A DNA stretch of 64,000 nt, taken from contig NW_004087746.1 in the NCBI RefSeq assembly GCF_000220395.1, forward strand, positions 124,001-188,000. Direction: 5' to 3'. The notes beneath the pieces were generated by a model. That model saw only the letters and a program-made list of their open reading frames with translations, was not told where the DNA came from and did no database searches. The translations under genes and the position numbers were made by a program. Position 1 is the first letter of the stretch. The number at the start of each line of letters is the position of its first letter. Of this stretch, positions 38,165 to 49,294 are shown in pieces. The DNA comes from Ichthyophthirius multifiliis. Taxonomy: Eukaryota > Ciliophora > Oligohymenophorea > Hymenostomatida.

Positions 38165-41100
38165 TACTAATGGAATTTTCTTTTTTATTTGTGAGAAGTT
38201 TATTGTTTATTTTCTTTAGATTCTTCTACTTTCATTTAAAAAATTTATTCTTCTTAAATTTATTCTTATTAATTTAATAAATTATTGTCTATTTTTTTAT
38301 TTTATTATTCTTATTATTGCTCATTTTCTTTAATTTAAGTTATTTCTCCTTCTTAAGATTTTTTTGTCATGTCTTCTTCCTTTATTTAAACATTTATATT
38401 ATCATCTTAATTACCATTTTCTGTTTATTTATTTTTATTTTAATTATCAATTTAAACATTATTTTATTCGAAATAAATATTATTTTATTCCAATTAAATA
38501 TTATTTTATTCGATTTAAACATTATTTTAATCTATTTAAACATTATTTTATTCGATTTAAAAATTATTTTATCTTTCTATGTTTTATGCATTTTAATTTA
38601 GTAAAAGATTATTATTATCTAATTAATTATTTTATAAATCAGTAGTTTAATTATTAGATTACTATTCTGTTTAGTTCTATTAAATTTTAATATTCTATTA
38701 TAAATCAACTTAAACACTACCAATTTATTAAATTTCTATTTATTAATTTGAATTATCTAAGCTTTATAAATTTATATCGTTTTAAATGATATTTTCATAA
38801 TTATTATTATTTTATGTTTCTTATTAATTTTAATTTTCTTTAATTTAGGTTTAATTCTAAATAGATTAATTTTAAATATCCGTGTTAATAATATCTTTAA
38901 TCACTAGATTTTAATCAGCGTTTTAATTAATAATTTCAATTGTTTAAGGAATAATTTCAATTGCTTAAGGAATAAAAGTATCATTTATTTATTATTGTTC
39001 ATTATCTTAAATAGAAATAGTAGATTCCTATTTTTCTTAATCTGGTTAAATTATTTTATTTATGTTTTGCTAAACCTATTATTATTCTATTTAGTTTAAT
39101 ATTTATATGTTTTCTTCTTCATTTATTTTTTATTCATTTAAAACAATATTTTTATTTTAATTTTCTATTTAAGAAGCTATTTATTAATTATTTTACTATA
39201 CATTGAAATTTTATTAAAATTTATCCTAAATTACATCATTCTATTATAAACCTAATTCATTTTAACTATTTTATTTTTCAATATTTAATGGTTAAATGTT
39301 TTATGATTCTTATTTATGTTTCTCTTATTATTAATTAATATCCTATACTTATCTTTGTTCCTAAGGTATTTGTTCTTATTAAACATTTTCTTTTTAATTT
39401 ATTTCTATTTTTGATTTCATATTATTATTTTAGCTTTACTATTATAACGTTTCTTAAGATAATTAATTATTATTTAATTCTTAGTTTTTCTATAAAGAAC
39501 TTTCATTTGATAATACTATTTATTGTTATTATTATATTTCTTACTATCCTTAATTAATGTTTTATTAGTTAAACAATACTTCTTATGTATTATTTTATAT
39601 TTATTCTTAATTTTATTATATAATAAAAGCTTGTTATTATATATTTTAATCTTATTAGACTGTCTATTCTTGTTATTAAATAACTTCAATTTATAATTAT
39701 TTTAAAGCATTTATTTATTCGGGATTATTTTATTTTTGTTATTATTATTGTTAGATATTTTATTCTTATTTTTATACTATTTATATAGTTTATTAAGACT
39801 ATTCATTAGGTTATTAATAATATTCTTATTATTTTGGTTATAAATTAATATTTTATTAGAAAGTTATTTTTTAAGTTTATTCAAGATTTTACTATTATTA
39901 TAAACTTATTTATTCACCATTTAATTCATTATTTTGTTATTCACTTTAGTTTTCCTTTATAAGTAATTAATGTTTATTTTATTAATTATTTTCTAATAAT
40001 TACAATTAATTGTCATTTTAAATTTCATTAATAATACTAATTAATTTTTTATCAACAGTTTCCAAAATACTGTTTTACTATTGAGATTATTAATTAACTT
40101 AATTTTAGTTTTATTACTAGGAAATATTGTCTTCAATATTATTATTTTATTTTTCATTTTCTTAATTTCTAATTATTGCATTAATAATACTTTAGTTAGT
40201 ATTAATATTACTTTGTATTGCATTAATTTCACTTTAGTTAGTATTAATATTATTAATATTACTTTATTTTGTATTAATGTCACTTTAGTTAGTATTAATA
40301 TTACTTTGTTTTGTATTAATGTCACTTTAGTTAGAATTAATATTACTTTATTTTGTATTAATATCACTTTAGTTAGTATTAATATTACTTTATTTTATAT
40401 TAATATCACTTTAGTTAGTATTATTAATATTAATTTAATTATCAACTATAGTATTTTAATTATCATTATCGTTTAAAATATTTTAAGAAAAATGTAAAAC
40501 ATTTTGTTATTAATCTTAATCTTAATCTTATTATTATTCTTATTTTTATTTTTCCTATTCTTATTATTTTTTTTTTAGAAATTCGTTTCTTTTTTCAGTT
40601 AATTATTTAATAAATTCTAATTGTTTTCTTTCTTCTTCTTATTTTTGTAATTTTTCTTATAATTATCGTTCTAATTCTTCTTTTTCTTTTTTTCTTTTTC
40701 GTCTTTTTCCTCCAACTGTTTTTATAATTTTTCTTCATATTTTTTTTAGAAAAGTTTCATAATTTAATCAGGATCAGATTTAACTACATTTTCTTTTAAA
40801 TCCTATTATTATTATTTCTATTTTTCGTTTTATTTTTAAATTTAAATTTATTATTATTGTATTTTCTATTATAAATTTTATTCTTATTCTTTAACTTCTT
40901 CTACTTACTTTTCCAAGTATTCATCTTCATCAGTTAATTAAACTTTTTAAATATTAATTTAATTTTGATTTATTTAATCATAATCATCATCATTAATATG
41001 AAATACTTCTTTTAGTTAATTCATTTTTTAAAGAATAATTTATTCTTATTTTTCTTTTTGTATATTGTTTTCTTCTTATTATTATTAAATTAAATTTTAT

Positions 41101-42643
41101 TAAATTTTTAAATTTTCTTCTTCCTTTATCTTTCTTTGATTTTCTTCTTCTTATTATTTTTTAAAATTATTTCTTCAAATTACTTTTTCTATTCAGTTTC
41201 AGTTTCATTTTTTAATTTTAATTTATCTTTCTTCTTCTTTTTTTATATTTTTTTTCTTCTTCTTCTTCTTCTTCTTTTCTTTTTCACCTTCTTCTTCTTT
41301 TATTTTTTTGACTTAATATAATTCTTTACTTTTTATTAAATTTTAATCATTATTTTGATTAACTTCTTCAGTTTCATATAAATTATTAATTTCTAATTTA
41401 TCAAAGATATTGTCTTTTTCTTTATTTTCAAACAAATTATCTGTATTTTTTTTTTTTCAGATATACTTTTAGAGATTTCTTTATTATCAAAAATGTTTTT
41501 ATTATTTTTTCTTTTATACTAGTTAAAGTATCAACTTCTTCTTAATTTTATTTTAATAATGATTTTTAGAAAAGCTTTTCACCTTTTCTTAATTTATCTA
41601 ATAAATTTTCTTTTTTTCAGTTTTTTAAAACAATTATTTTTCTTCTTCCTTTTCATTTTCTTAATTAATTTATTTTTTAATTTCAGTTTCTTATTTTAAT
41701 TTCCCTAAAAAAAATGGTTTTTATTTTTTTCCTCTTAATCTAATTTTTTATTATCTATATTTTCGTCTAAATCTTTATTTAAGTCTTTACCTGAATTGTC
41801 ACTATCCTCTTGATTTTCCAATAAATTTAATTTAGTATTAGTTAATGTCTTTTTTATATTTAAAAAATCTTAATCCTATTAATTTTATATATTTTATTAT
41901 TATTTTTAGGCATATTATTCTTTTCTTTAAAGTTCTCTTTCTTATCTTTCTATTTATTAAATAACAAGAATTTATTATTTTTTTTCATCATCTTATTATC
42001 TTTATTTTTCTTTTTCTTTAAGTTAATTTTCTTGTAGTTATTTTAAAAGTTATGCTTCATCTGACTAAGAAATAATATTTGCTTTTTTTTTGTAACTATC
42101 TTAATTGTTTATTGAAAAACCAATATTTATATTACTATTATTTATTCCAAAAAGAGATTATGGTATTGTTTATTTTTTATTATCTTCTATTTTATTTATT
42201 GTCCCATTTTTCACTTATTTTATTTCTGTCTATATGTTCTAATCATTTGTTTCTTTTTCTTTTGATATTTGTTTATCTTATTCTTATGTATAATTAGAAA
42301 ACCATGATCCAAAGTTTTTATATTTTTATTATAAATTGTTTATATCTTTTATTTCTTATTTTGAAATTGCTATTTTTTTAATGTGTTTATATATAAATAT
42401 TTTTTTTGAAATATACCTTCTTATTTCGATTATTTTATTAATAATTGTGAAATAACTAATATAAATATTAATGGTTTCATATTTTTATTCATTTTATTAT
42501 AAATAATATATGTTTGATAGATTTTTTAAAATTCTTCTTATATATTTAATATCGATAATATGTTTTTTATTTTCTCTTTATATTTTATTAACTTTTTTAG
42601 TTATAAATAAAAAGGAATATATAAAGAAAAATAAAAAAATCAT
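38165..42643 (-). CDS. Q/E/N-rich repetitive coiled-coil protein, possibly the N-terminal half of the adjacent gene
   Basis: Minus-strand frame rich in Gln (mostly TAA/TAG), Glu, Asn and Lys. ATG at 42641-42643 begins with a hydrophobic MIFLFFFIYSFLFITKK that could be a signal or anchor. Then come hydrophilic helices (SDEAQLLKQLQENQLKEKEK; IERQERELQRKEQYAQK). From about 41256 down to 38233 one phase stays open and holds two tandem repeats of seven-residue units plus Glu-rich runs. Between about 41400 and 41710 the good frame changes several times next to runs of A. Across 38180-38229 a 50-nt GT-AG intron would join it in frame to the cysteine-rich protein, giving one product of about 2,800 residues. 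No family is recognised. The leucine-rich frames on the opposite strand are its shadow. Confidence 0.5.
38458..38573 (-). repeat. 21-bp tandem repeat, about 5.5 units, coding for a 7-residue repeat
   Basis: Five units of 21 bp begin at 38458, 38479, 38500, 38521 and 38542, followed by a partial one. On the minus strand, in the open frame, each unit encodes a version of V-Q-I-E-Q-N-N. Units differ at several positions, so the array is not recent. Confidence 0.8.
40201..40419 (-). repeat. 42-bp tandem repeat, five units, each two related 21-bp halves
   Basis: Units start at 40201, 40252, 40294, 40336 and 40378, with a 9-bp partial piece after the first. On the minus strand, in frame, the unit encodes I-N-T-K-Q-S-N followed by I-N-T-N-Q-S-D, so a 7-residue repeat was doubled and the pair then amplified. 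Adjacent units differ by only a few bases. Confidence 0.85.
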
Positions 42644-43694
42644 ATAGATTATCAATTAAAAAAAGTAAAAAAAAAAAAATCGTTTTTAAAATTTAAAAAT
42701 TCGTTTTATTTTTATGATTTTAAACAATAAATAATTTAATTTAATTGATTTTTTGTATTATAATAAATAATTATTAATTATAAAAATTTATAATCTAAGT
42801 AAAAATAAAAAAACTTAAGTTTAATCCAATTTATAGCTTTTTTGGTAAATTATTTATTTTATAATTATAAAATCAAATAAAATTTTTTATTTAAATTTAA
42901 CATTATATTTTATTAATTAAAAAAAAAAATTAATAATATTATTTTATATTTAAAATTTTTATAAATATATTATATTTAATATGATTAAAAAAATAAAAAG
43001 TATTAAATATTAGATTATTTATTATTTTTACATATTACCATAAAGTTATAAAATAAGTAAATTTTATTAAAAATCAAAAATTAAATTATTTATAAAACAT
43101 TTTTAAATATCAATAGAAAAATAAAATATTACATATATTATTATCATTTAAATAGAAATAAATTTTAAAAATTATTACAAAAAAAATATAAAGAAATAAC
43201 AATATTCATATTATTAATTATTTTATTGTTTTTTGTATGTTTTAAAAGATTTTGTTATTTTTCAAAAAAAAAAAAATAACTCATTAATTGAAAGTTGGGA
43301 AATCTTCAGCTTTCATATCATAAGTTTTGCCTTAATAATTCTTATTGTTCTAATAATTTTTTTTGACTTATTAAAATTTTTGTTATTTCTATTATTTACA
43401 ATATTTCTATTCATTAATTAATTAGATTAAACTTTCTATTAATAATTATTATTATTATTATAAAAATATTATTTTCCTTTATATTAATCCCTTTATTATT
43501 GTTATTATATTTGATACATTTATTATTATTACATATATTGTTAAAATTATAATTGAATCATTTGTATATATTATTAATGCATATACTAACGTTCCTAATA
43601 TTAATTTTAAGATACTCTTTAATTATTAGGATATTGATTGACATATTAAGATTAATAGGTATGACTTTAGTTTTAAGGAATAAATTTTTCTTCT
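42644..43694. other. Intergenic; weak small membrane-protein frame
   Basis: AT-rich spacer between two minus-strand genes. On the plus strand, an ATG at 43233 opens a 93-residue frame ending at TGA 43512-43514. It starts with KDFVIFQKKKNNSLIESWEI and continues as a long I/L/F hydrophobic stretch. The SLIESWEIF part looks coding; the rest resembles chance translation of T-rich DNA. Not called as a gene. Confidence 0.3.
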
Positions 43695-44451
43695 TCAACA
43701 TAACAATTAACATTTGCATTCTTTATTTATTTTATATATAAAAAAATATTTTAAATAAAATTATAGTTTTACGCCAATTTTTTAACCGAAAAATTAATTA
43801 AATAATTATCTTGTATGTTCCTCTTCTAGTCCAGGAGTATTTGTAATTACTTTTATTTATCCAGATTAAACTTAAATATCCTTTTTAAATAAAATTAAAC
43901 AAAAATATAAATTATATTATTTAATGAAAAAATTAATTTTTATAAATATTTTATATTTACTGCTTTAATATTTAATTCATTTAATTTATTTTATATTGAT
44001 TTTTTAAATGTATCTATGTTTAAATCATCAATTTAAACAAGATATAATATATTTCTAAGTCTTTTCCATACAGGAATTACTGTATTATCAGTGCTATTAA
44101 ATACTATTGTATCTTTTAATTTATCAGATTAAAGAATCTAAAAAGTTATTATAAAATTTAATTTAATTTTTAATTAATTATTTATACACTTATAAATTAA
44201 TCTAAAGTTATATCTTTTTCAATAGATCTCTCTGTTTTTAATTGTTCAACTGGAATAGCCATTTTTTAAACGTTGCTTATTTTGTTAATTAGATATTGGT
44301 TTTTGCTAAAATTTTCTTTTTTAAAAAGTTCTTAAATCTTTTGTTTTAATTATATTATTATATAAGTTTTTTATTTATATATTTGATATTATTTATAATT
44401 TACCTAGTTTATTATTAAATTGATTTAGTCCTCTTATAAATTTGTGCTCAT
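43695..44451 (-). CDS. Short La-motif (HTH-La) protein, probable RNA-binding
   Basis: Spliced from four exons: ATG at 44449-44451, introns at about 44335-44403, 44137-44186 and 43886-43965, TGA at 43695-43697. The protein is about 185 residues. Its first 90 residues fit the La motif, a winged helix that binds RNA 3' ends: ENFSKNQYLINKI (for NLxxDxFLxxxI), MAIPVEQLKTERSIEKDITL (for VPLxxLxxFNRxxxLTxD), then DQFISILQSDKLKDTIVFNS. The second half (NILYLVQIDDLNIDTFKKSI, ITNTPGLEEEHTRQLFNQFF) could be a small alpha-beta domain in the place of an RRM, but I cannot confirm it. Ciliate La relatives include telomerase p65; this one is much shorter. The assignment rests on visual alignment. Confidence 0.55.
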
Positions 44452-45048
44452 TTTTATTTTATTTTATTTTATTTTTTTAATTAAAAAAAATCTTTTTATT
44501 TAAAAATAAAATAGTTAATTTTAATATCTATATTAAAATTATATTTATATTCTTAACAATTTTAGATTTTTAAACCAAATAATTAATTACTCATTTAATT
44601 TATAGTTTTTTTTTTTTATTAAAAAAGGTTTGAAAATTTAATATTTTTAAAAATATTATAATTTTTTTATATTTATTACATTTTTTTTGTTTCTATATTA
44701 ATTTTTTAATATAATTTAATTATTAATACATTTATACATATATAATCTTTATTTGTTATATTTATGTATTTTATTTGTTTTTAATATATAACAAATATTT
44801 ACGATATATATAAAAATATATCAATAATATAAAAATATAAATAACTTAACATTAAATTAAAATATATTAAAATGATATTAACAAATACGCTTTAATATTA
44901 TTTATTAAATATTTATATGTATTTGTTAAAAAAAATGATTTATAATTATGATTATTAGTTTAAAAAATACATTAAATATTTTTAGTTAAATAATTAATTA
45001 AATAAATATCAATTTTTAATTTTATATTAATAATTTTTTAAAATAAAA
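44452..45048. other. Intergenic, AT-rich, divergent promoter region
   Basis: Nearly pure A and T between two divergently transcribed genes; no coding-like frame. Upstream control sequences of both genes should lie here, but no element stands out. Confidence 0.5.
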
Positions 45049-45339
45049 ATGAAAAATAATAATTAATTTGAATTGACTGTAGAAGAAAAAAGAGAATACG
45101 AAGAATTTTTAAAAAGTTAAAATTAGACTAAAGATGATGAATTAGAAAAAACTATTTAAGATCATTAAATATAATTAGAAAATCTTTAAAAAGAAGCTGA
45201 GAGAAAATTAGAAATACAAATTAATTTAGAAAAGATAAAGGAAGATGAGTAAAATTTTATAAATGAACATGTAAATATGTAAGAATTATATTCTTAAGAT
45301 CTTTAATAATAAAAAAAGTTGGTAGAATAAGGTTAATGA
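45049..45339 (+). CDS. Small acidic coiled-coil protein, 96 residues
   Basis: A single 97-codon frame from ATG 45049 to TGA 45337-45339. The composition is strongly coding-like, rich in E, K, Q and L, with heptad-like spacing: ELTVEEKREYEEFLKSQ, then QLENLQKEAERKLEIQINLE, then NMQELYSQDLQQQKKLVEQ. It is probably one long helix. There is no intron, no signal peptide and no known motif. Possibilities include a small cytoskeletal or flagellar-type coiled coil; the family is not recognised. Confidence 0.6.
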
Positions 45340-46240
45340 AAATAGAATAAAATAAAAAACATAATTATGTTAATTTATTTTTAAAATAAAGAATAAAATA
45401 AATTAAAAATATCTAGATTTTATTTTATGTTATTATCAAAAATAGTGAAAAATAAATATAAATAAAAAAATATTATATATCATTTTAAGAAAATATATAT
45501 TTCTAATAATTTAAAAATTAAATATAAGAAAAATAATTCTATTTTTTTTTTTTATTAAAAAAAATATATGAAGAATTAATATTTTTATAATAATAGATAA
45601 TAAGATATAATTTTATTTTATTTTATTTTTTATATTAATTTATAGTAAAATATATATTTAATTTAATTTATTTATTTAATTTAAACCGCAAATAATTAAT
45701 TATTTTAATTTATATATATAAAAATTAATAAAATTTTATTCAGATTTAAAAAAAATATTAAATTTGTCTTTTTTGATTGGTTTATTTTAATAATTATTTG
45801 GCATTTTTAGAAGAATTAAATTAAATATTTTTTTTTATGCACAAATTTAAAAACAAATTAACAAATACTAATTTTTATTTTTATCTAAGCTTTTAATATT
45901 TTTAAATATTAAAATAAAAACTTAATTTAATGAAATACAAAAATACAATAAAAGTTTTAAATGAAACATAATATATATAATATTATATATTCAATTAAAT
46001 TTTGTAAATAAATTGCGAAAATACTAAAAACTGCAATTTTTATTATTAAATATTTTTTTTTTTTTAAATAAATTAAAAATAATCTTGTATCATCAAATAA
46101 TTTCATTTAATTTTAAATTTTATTAAAGAAAAATTAAAAAATATTTAAAAAATTAATTTATTTTTAAACTAAAAATCATTAAAATTTGCAACAACTTGAA
46201 AATTTTTTTTTTTTTAAAAAAAAATTCTATAATAAAAAAA
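45340..46240. other. Intergenic, no gene seen
   Basis: Nine hundred bases of A/T-rich sequence with many short homopolymers; open frames are only I/K/N/Y-type chance translations. Confidence 0.5.
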
Positions 46241-48809
46241 ATGCAAGAAATAAACAATAAAAATAATGTTTAATAAAATTAATAGGAAATTGAGCAATGT
46301 ATATTTTGTATAAAATTTAAAGAAAAAAATGCTTTGTGTTTATTATTAAATAATGCTTTATATTCGAAATATTCATCATCTTAAAACTTTTTTTATACCA
46401 AAGAAATAAACAATATTCTAAATTGTGTTGTATCTCCAAAATTAACAAAATTTTATGATTAATAAACATATGATGAAAATCAATAATATTTCAAAAGATC
46501 TTATAATAAAAATGAATATGATACCAAAATAATATAATTAACAGAATATTATAAATTTCATAAAGATGTGTCGAGAATATTTATTAAATAAATATGTGTA
46601 ATTATGAATAGATTTCATGATTAAAAGCGCAGAATAGATTATAAAAGAATAAAAAAAGAGTTAAATTTAGAAAATTCGAATAATACAAAAGATAGTTAAT
46701 AAAATACAAGTATAACATAAAAAGATAATTAAGAAATTCCTAAAGAATGTGAAGATATGCTATTAGAATTAAAATAAAATACAGAGTTTGATACAAGTTC
46801 TTTTCTAAAAAAGACGAATAATAAAGTTTTTTATTAACAAAATTTAATTAATAATAATAACTAAAGTAAATTTCTGAAATACCATAAAGTCCTTGATGAC
46901 GAAAAGTAATTTTATTCAATAGAAATATCTCTTTCACATTTAAAAAGTTTTTTATAAACTTAAGAATAAATATAATATTAACCTTATGGATTTAATTAGG
47001 AAGATTTTTAAGAAAATATTTTAATGAGAAAAAAATCTAATAATAATTCTAATGTAGTTTAAGAATAAGTTAAGTAATAAAATAATTAGAATGATTTATT
47101 TAAATAGAAAAGGATTGAAAAGATTTCAAATATAATAAAAGAATAACAAATATAATAATAAATTTAATAAAAAAAATAATAGTAGTATTTATAATAATAA
47201 TAAAATTAATAATTATAATAATATTAATTATAGTAATAGTAATTTCAGAAATAATAAAATATTTTGAAAAACAAATAATAAATTAATTCATAAGATTAAT
47301 TTAGATAAAATGATTATTAAACTAATTTAAAAGTAACGAAAAACAATTGCGCCTTATAAAAATGTAACTCATAATAATATTAATAATAATAATAATCTTA
47401 AAATAATAATTTTATGTAATTTACTGCTAATTAAATAGATAGTTACACAGTTTAACATTCAAGATAAAATAGTTAATCTAATCTAATATAAAAAATTTTA
47501 TTAAAAAGAGCAAGTGATGCATAAAATATAATAGATAAAAAAATGAATAAAAACGATAAAAAAAATTAACTTAGATATTAAGTAACTGATAGGGAATAAA
47601 TAGATTCACAAAGAAGAGAAATCCTAGATAAATTGTATTTAAATTCAAATATCAAAGTATTTAATTAAAAAAGCAACTAAGAAAATAATGATTACAAAAA
47701 AAATGTTAACATAATTAAATATAGGAAATAAACGCTAATTGTATGCATAATATAATAAATAAATCTCCTTAAAAAAATTCTGAAAAGTAAAGAATAAATA
47801 ATATATTTTAGAAATAAATGATAATTAATTAAAATAGAAAAAAATAAAATCAAAGCAATAAAAATAGCTTTAATTTTACAAAAAATACAGAAACTTTAAA
47901 TAATTAAAAATTTAATGATTATTGTAATATTTAAAAATATTAAAATTAAAAAAATAATTTGATTTCTTAGTAAAATTTCTTTACACATAAAAGAAATACT
48001 TAAAATTAAATATTTAATTCGAAAATGACTCTACAAATAAATTTAAATAAAATAATTAAGATTATAATACTCAAAAAAATAGCTTTATTTAACCTTTTAA
48101 AAATAAAAGCTAGCATATGTAAAATAATTAATATACATAACAAAAAAATAATGTTATTGCAAATTTTTAAAAGAATATTTAAATTAATAGCCCTTCTTTA
48201 AATTATTCAAATAGTAATAAACAAAGGGCTAGAAGCTAGGAAATTTTACATAATTAATACTCTTAAAATCTTCTAAGTAAAATAAATACAAGAAATAATA
48301 GCAAAAATAATTTAGTTTAAACTAATAATTATGTCTAAGGTAAATATAACTAAAATCTTTTAAATTTAAGCAAATCTAAAGTTTAAAGGAACAATTCTTA
48401 ACACTTTAACGAATAAATGAAAATAAAAATGAAATTAAATATTGTTTAATCAATTACAAATAGAATTTAAAAAACTAATTAATTTAATAATTCTAATAAT
48501 AATGTTTCAATAGATAAAAATAAAACAAATATTAAATAATAATAATAATACACTAATGATTTAAATATCAATGTAAATGATATTATTTAGTAAAGTAAAA
48601 CTAATAATAATTGCAATATATATTATAATCCAAGTACAATAATAAATTTAAACATTAAAAACGGATAAACTGATAAATAAACTTTTACTAAAAAGTAACA
48701 AAATGCTATTTAAGTGGGTATTAACAATAACATTAATATTAATTAAAATAATTAAAAAATTTCCTTAATATAAAGAGGGAATTAATAAAAACTTAATAAA
48801 TAATTTTGA
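46241..48809 (+). CDS. N/Q-rich protein with a conserved-looking N-terminal domain
   Basis: The first 150 residues are well ordered: IEQCIFCIKFKEKNALCLLL, FFYTKEINNILNCVVSP, KRSYNKNEYDTKI, QLTEYYKFHKDVSRIF and IMNRFHDQKRRIDYKRIK. This block resembles an N-terminal domain found in many ciliate hypothetical proteins, with the pattern LTEYYKFHxDxPRxF and HDxKRRIxY (from memory, not checked). The remaining 650 residues are very rich in Asn and Gln, with long TAA/TAG runs, for example around 47125-47240. Frame phase changes near 47730-47780 and 48030, beside A-runs or missed introns. No catalytic motif. TGA at 48807-48809. Confidence 0.55.
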
Positions 48810-49294
48810 ATTAATTAAATAAAAAGGTGTAGAGGATAAAAAAAAATTAATTATTTATATAATTAATTATTTAATATAATTTTTTATTTTAAAAAATTAT
48901 AAAATTAATAACAAAAAAATTTCATCATTATAATTATTTAAATAATTTTTAAAAATTTTTAATATAAATAAATAATTTATCATAAAATTATATATATAAA
49001 TTTATATATTTATATTGGAAATAATTTTGTTATAATACACAAAATATAAAATTAATTAATATTTATAATTTATGATATTAAAAAAAAAAACCTATAAAAT
49101 AAATAAATTATTAATACAAATATATACCAATATACTTTTATATTAAAATAATAAATTAATTTCATGTGGATATTATCTATTTATATGTAAAAATAACCAT
49201 TTGGAAAAAACAAAAAAACAAAAAATTATCATAAAGAAAAAACAAAAATTATAAAATAATAGTATAGATAATAAATACAAATATAAGAAAACTA
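48810..49294. other. Intergenic, no gene seen
   Basis: AT-rich spacer between two plus-strand genes; no coding-like frame or repeat of note. Confidence 0.5.

Noticed and set aside
38317-42297. Plus-strand I/L/F-rich open frames opposite the Q-rich gene
   Set aside because: They are the complement of the Q/N/E-rich minus-strand frame and repeat units; the composition is that of translated TTA/ATT/TTC repeats, with no domain features.
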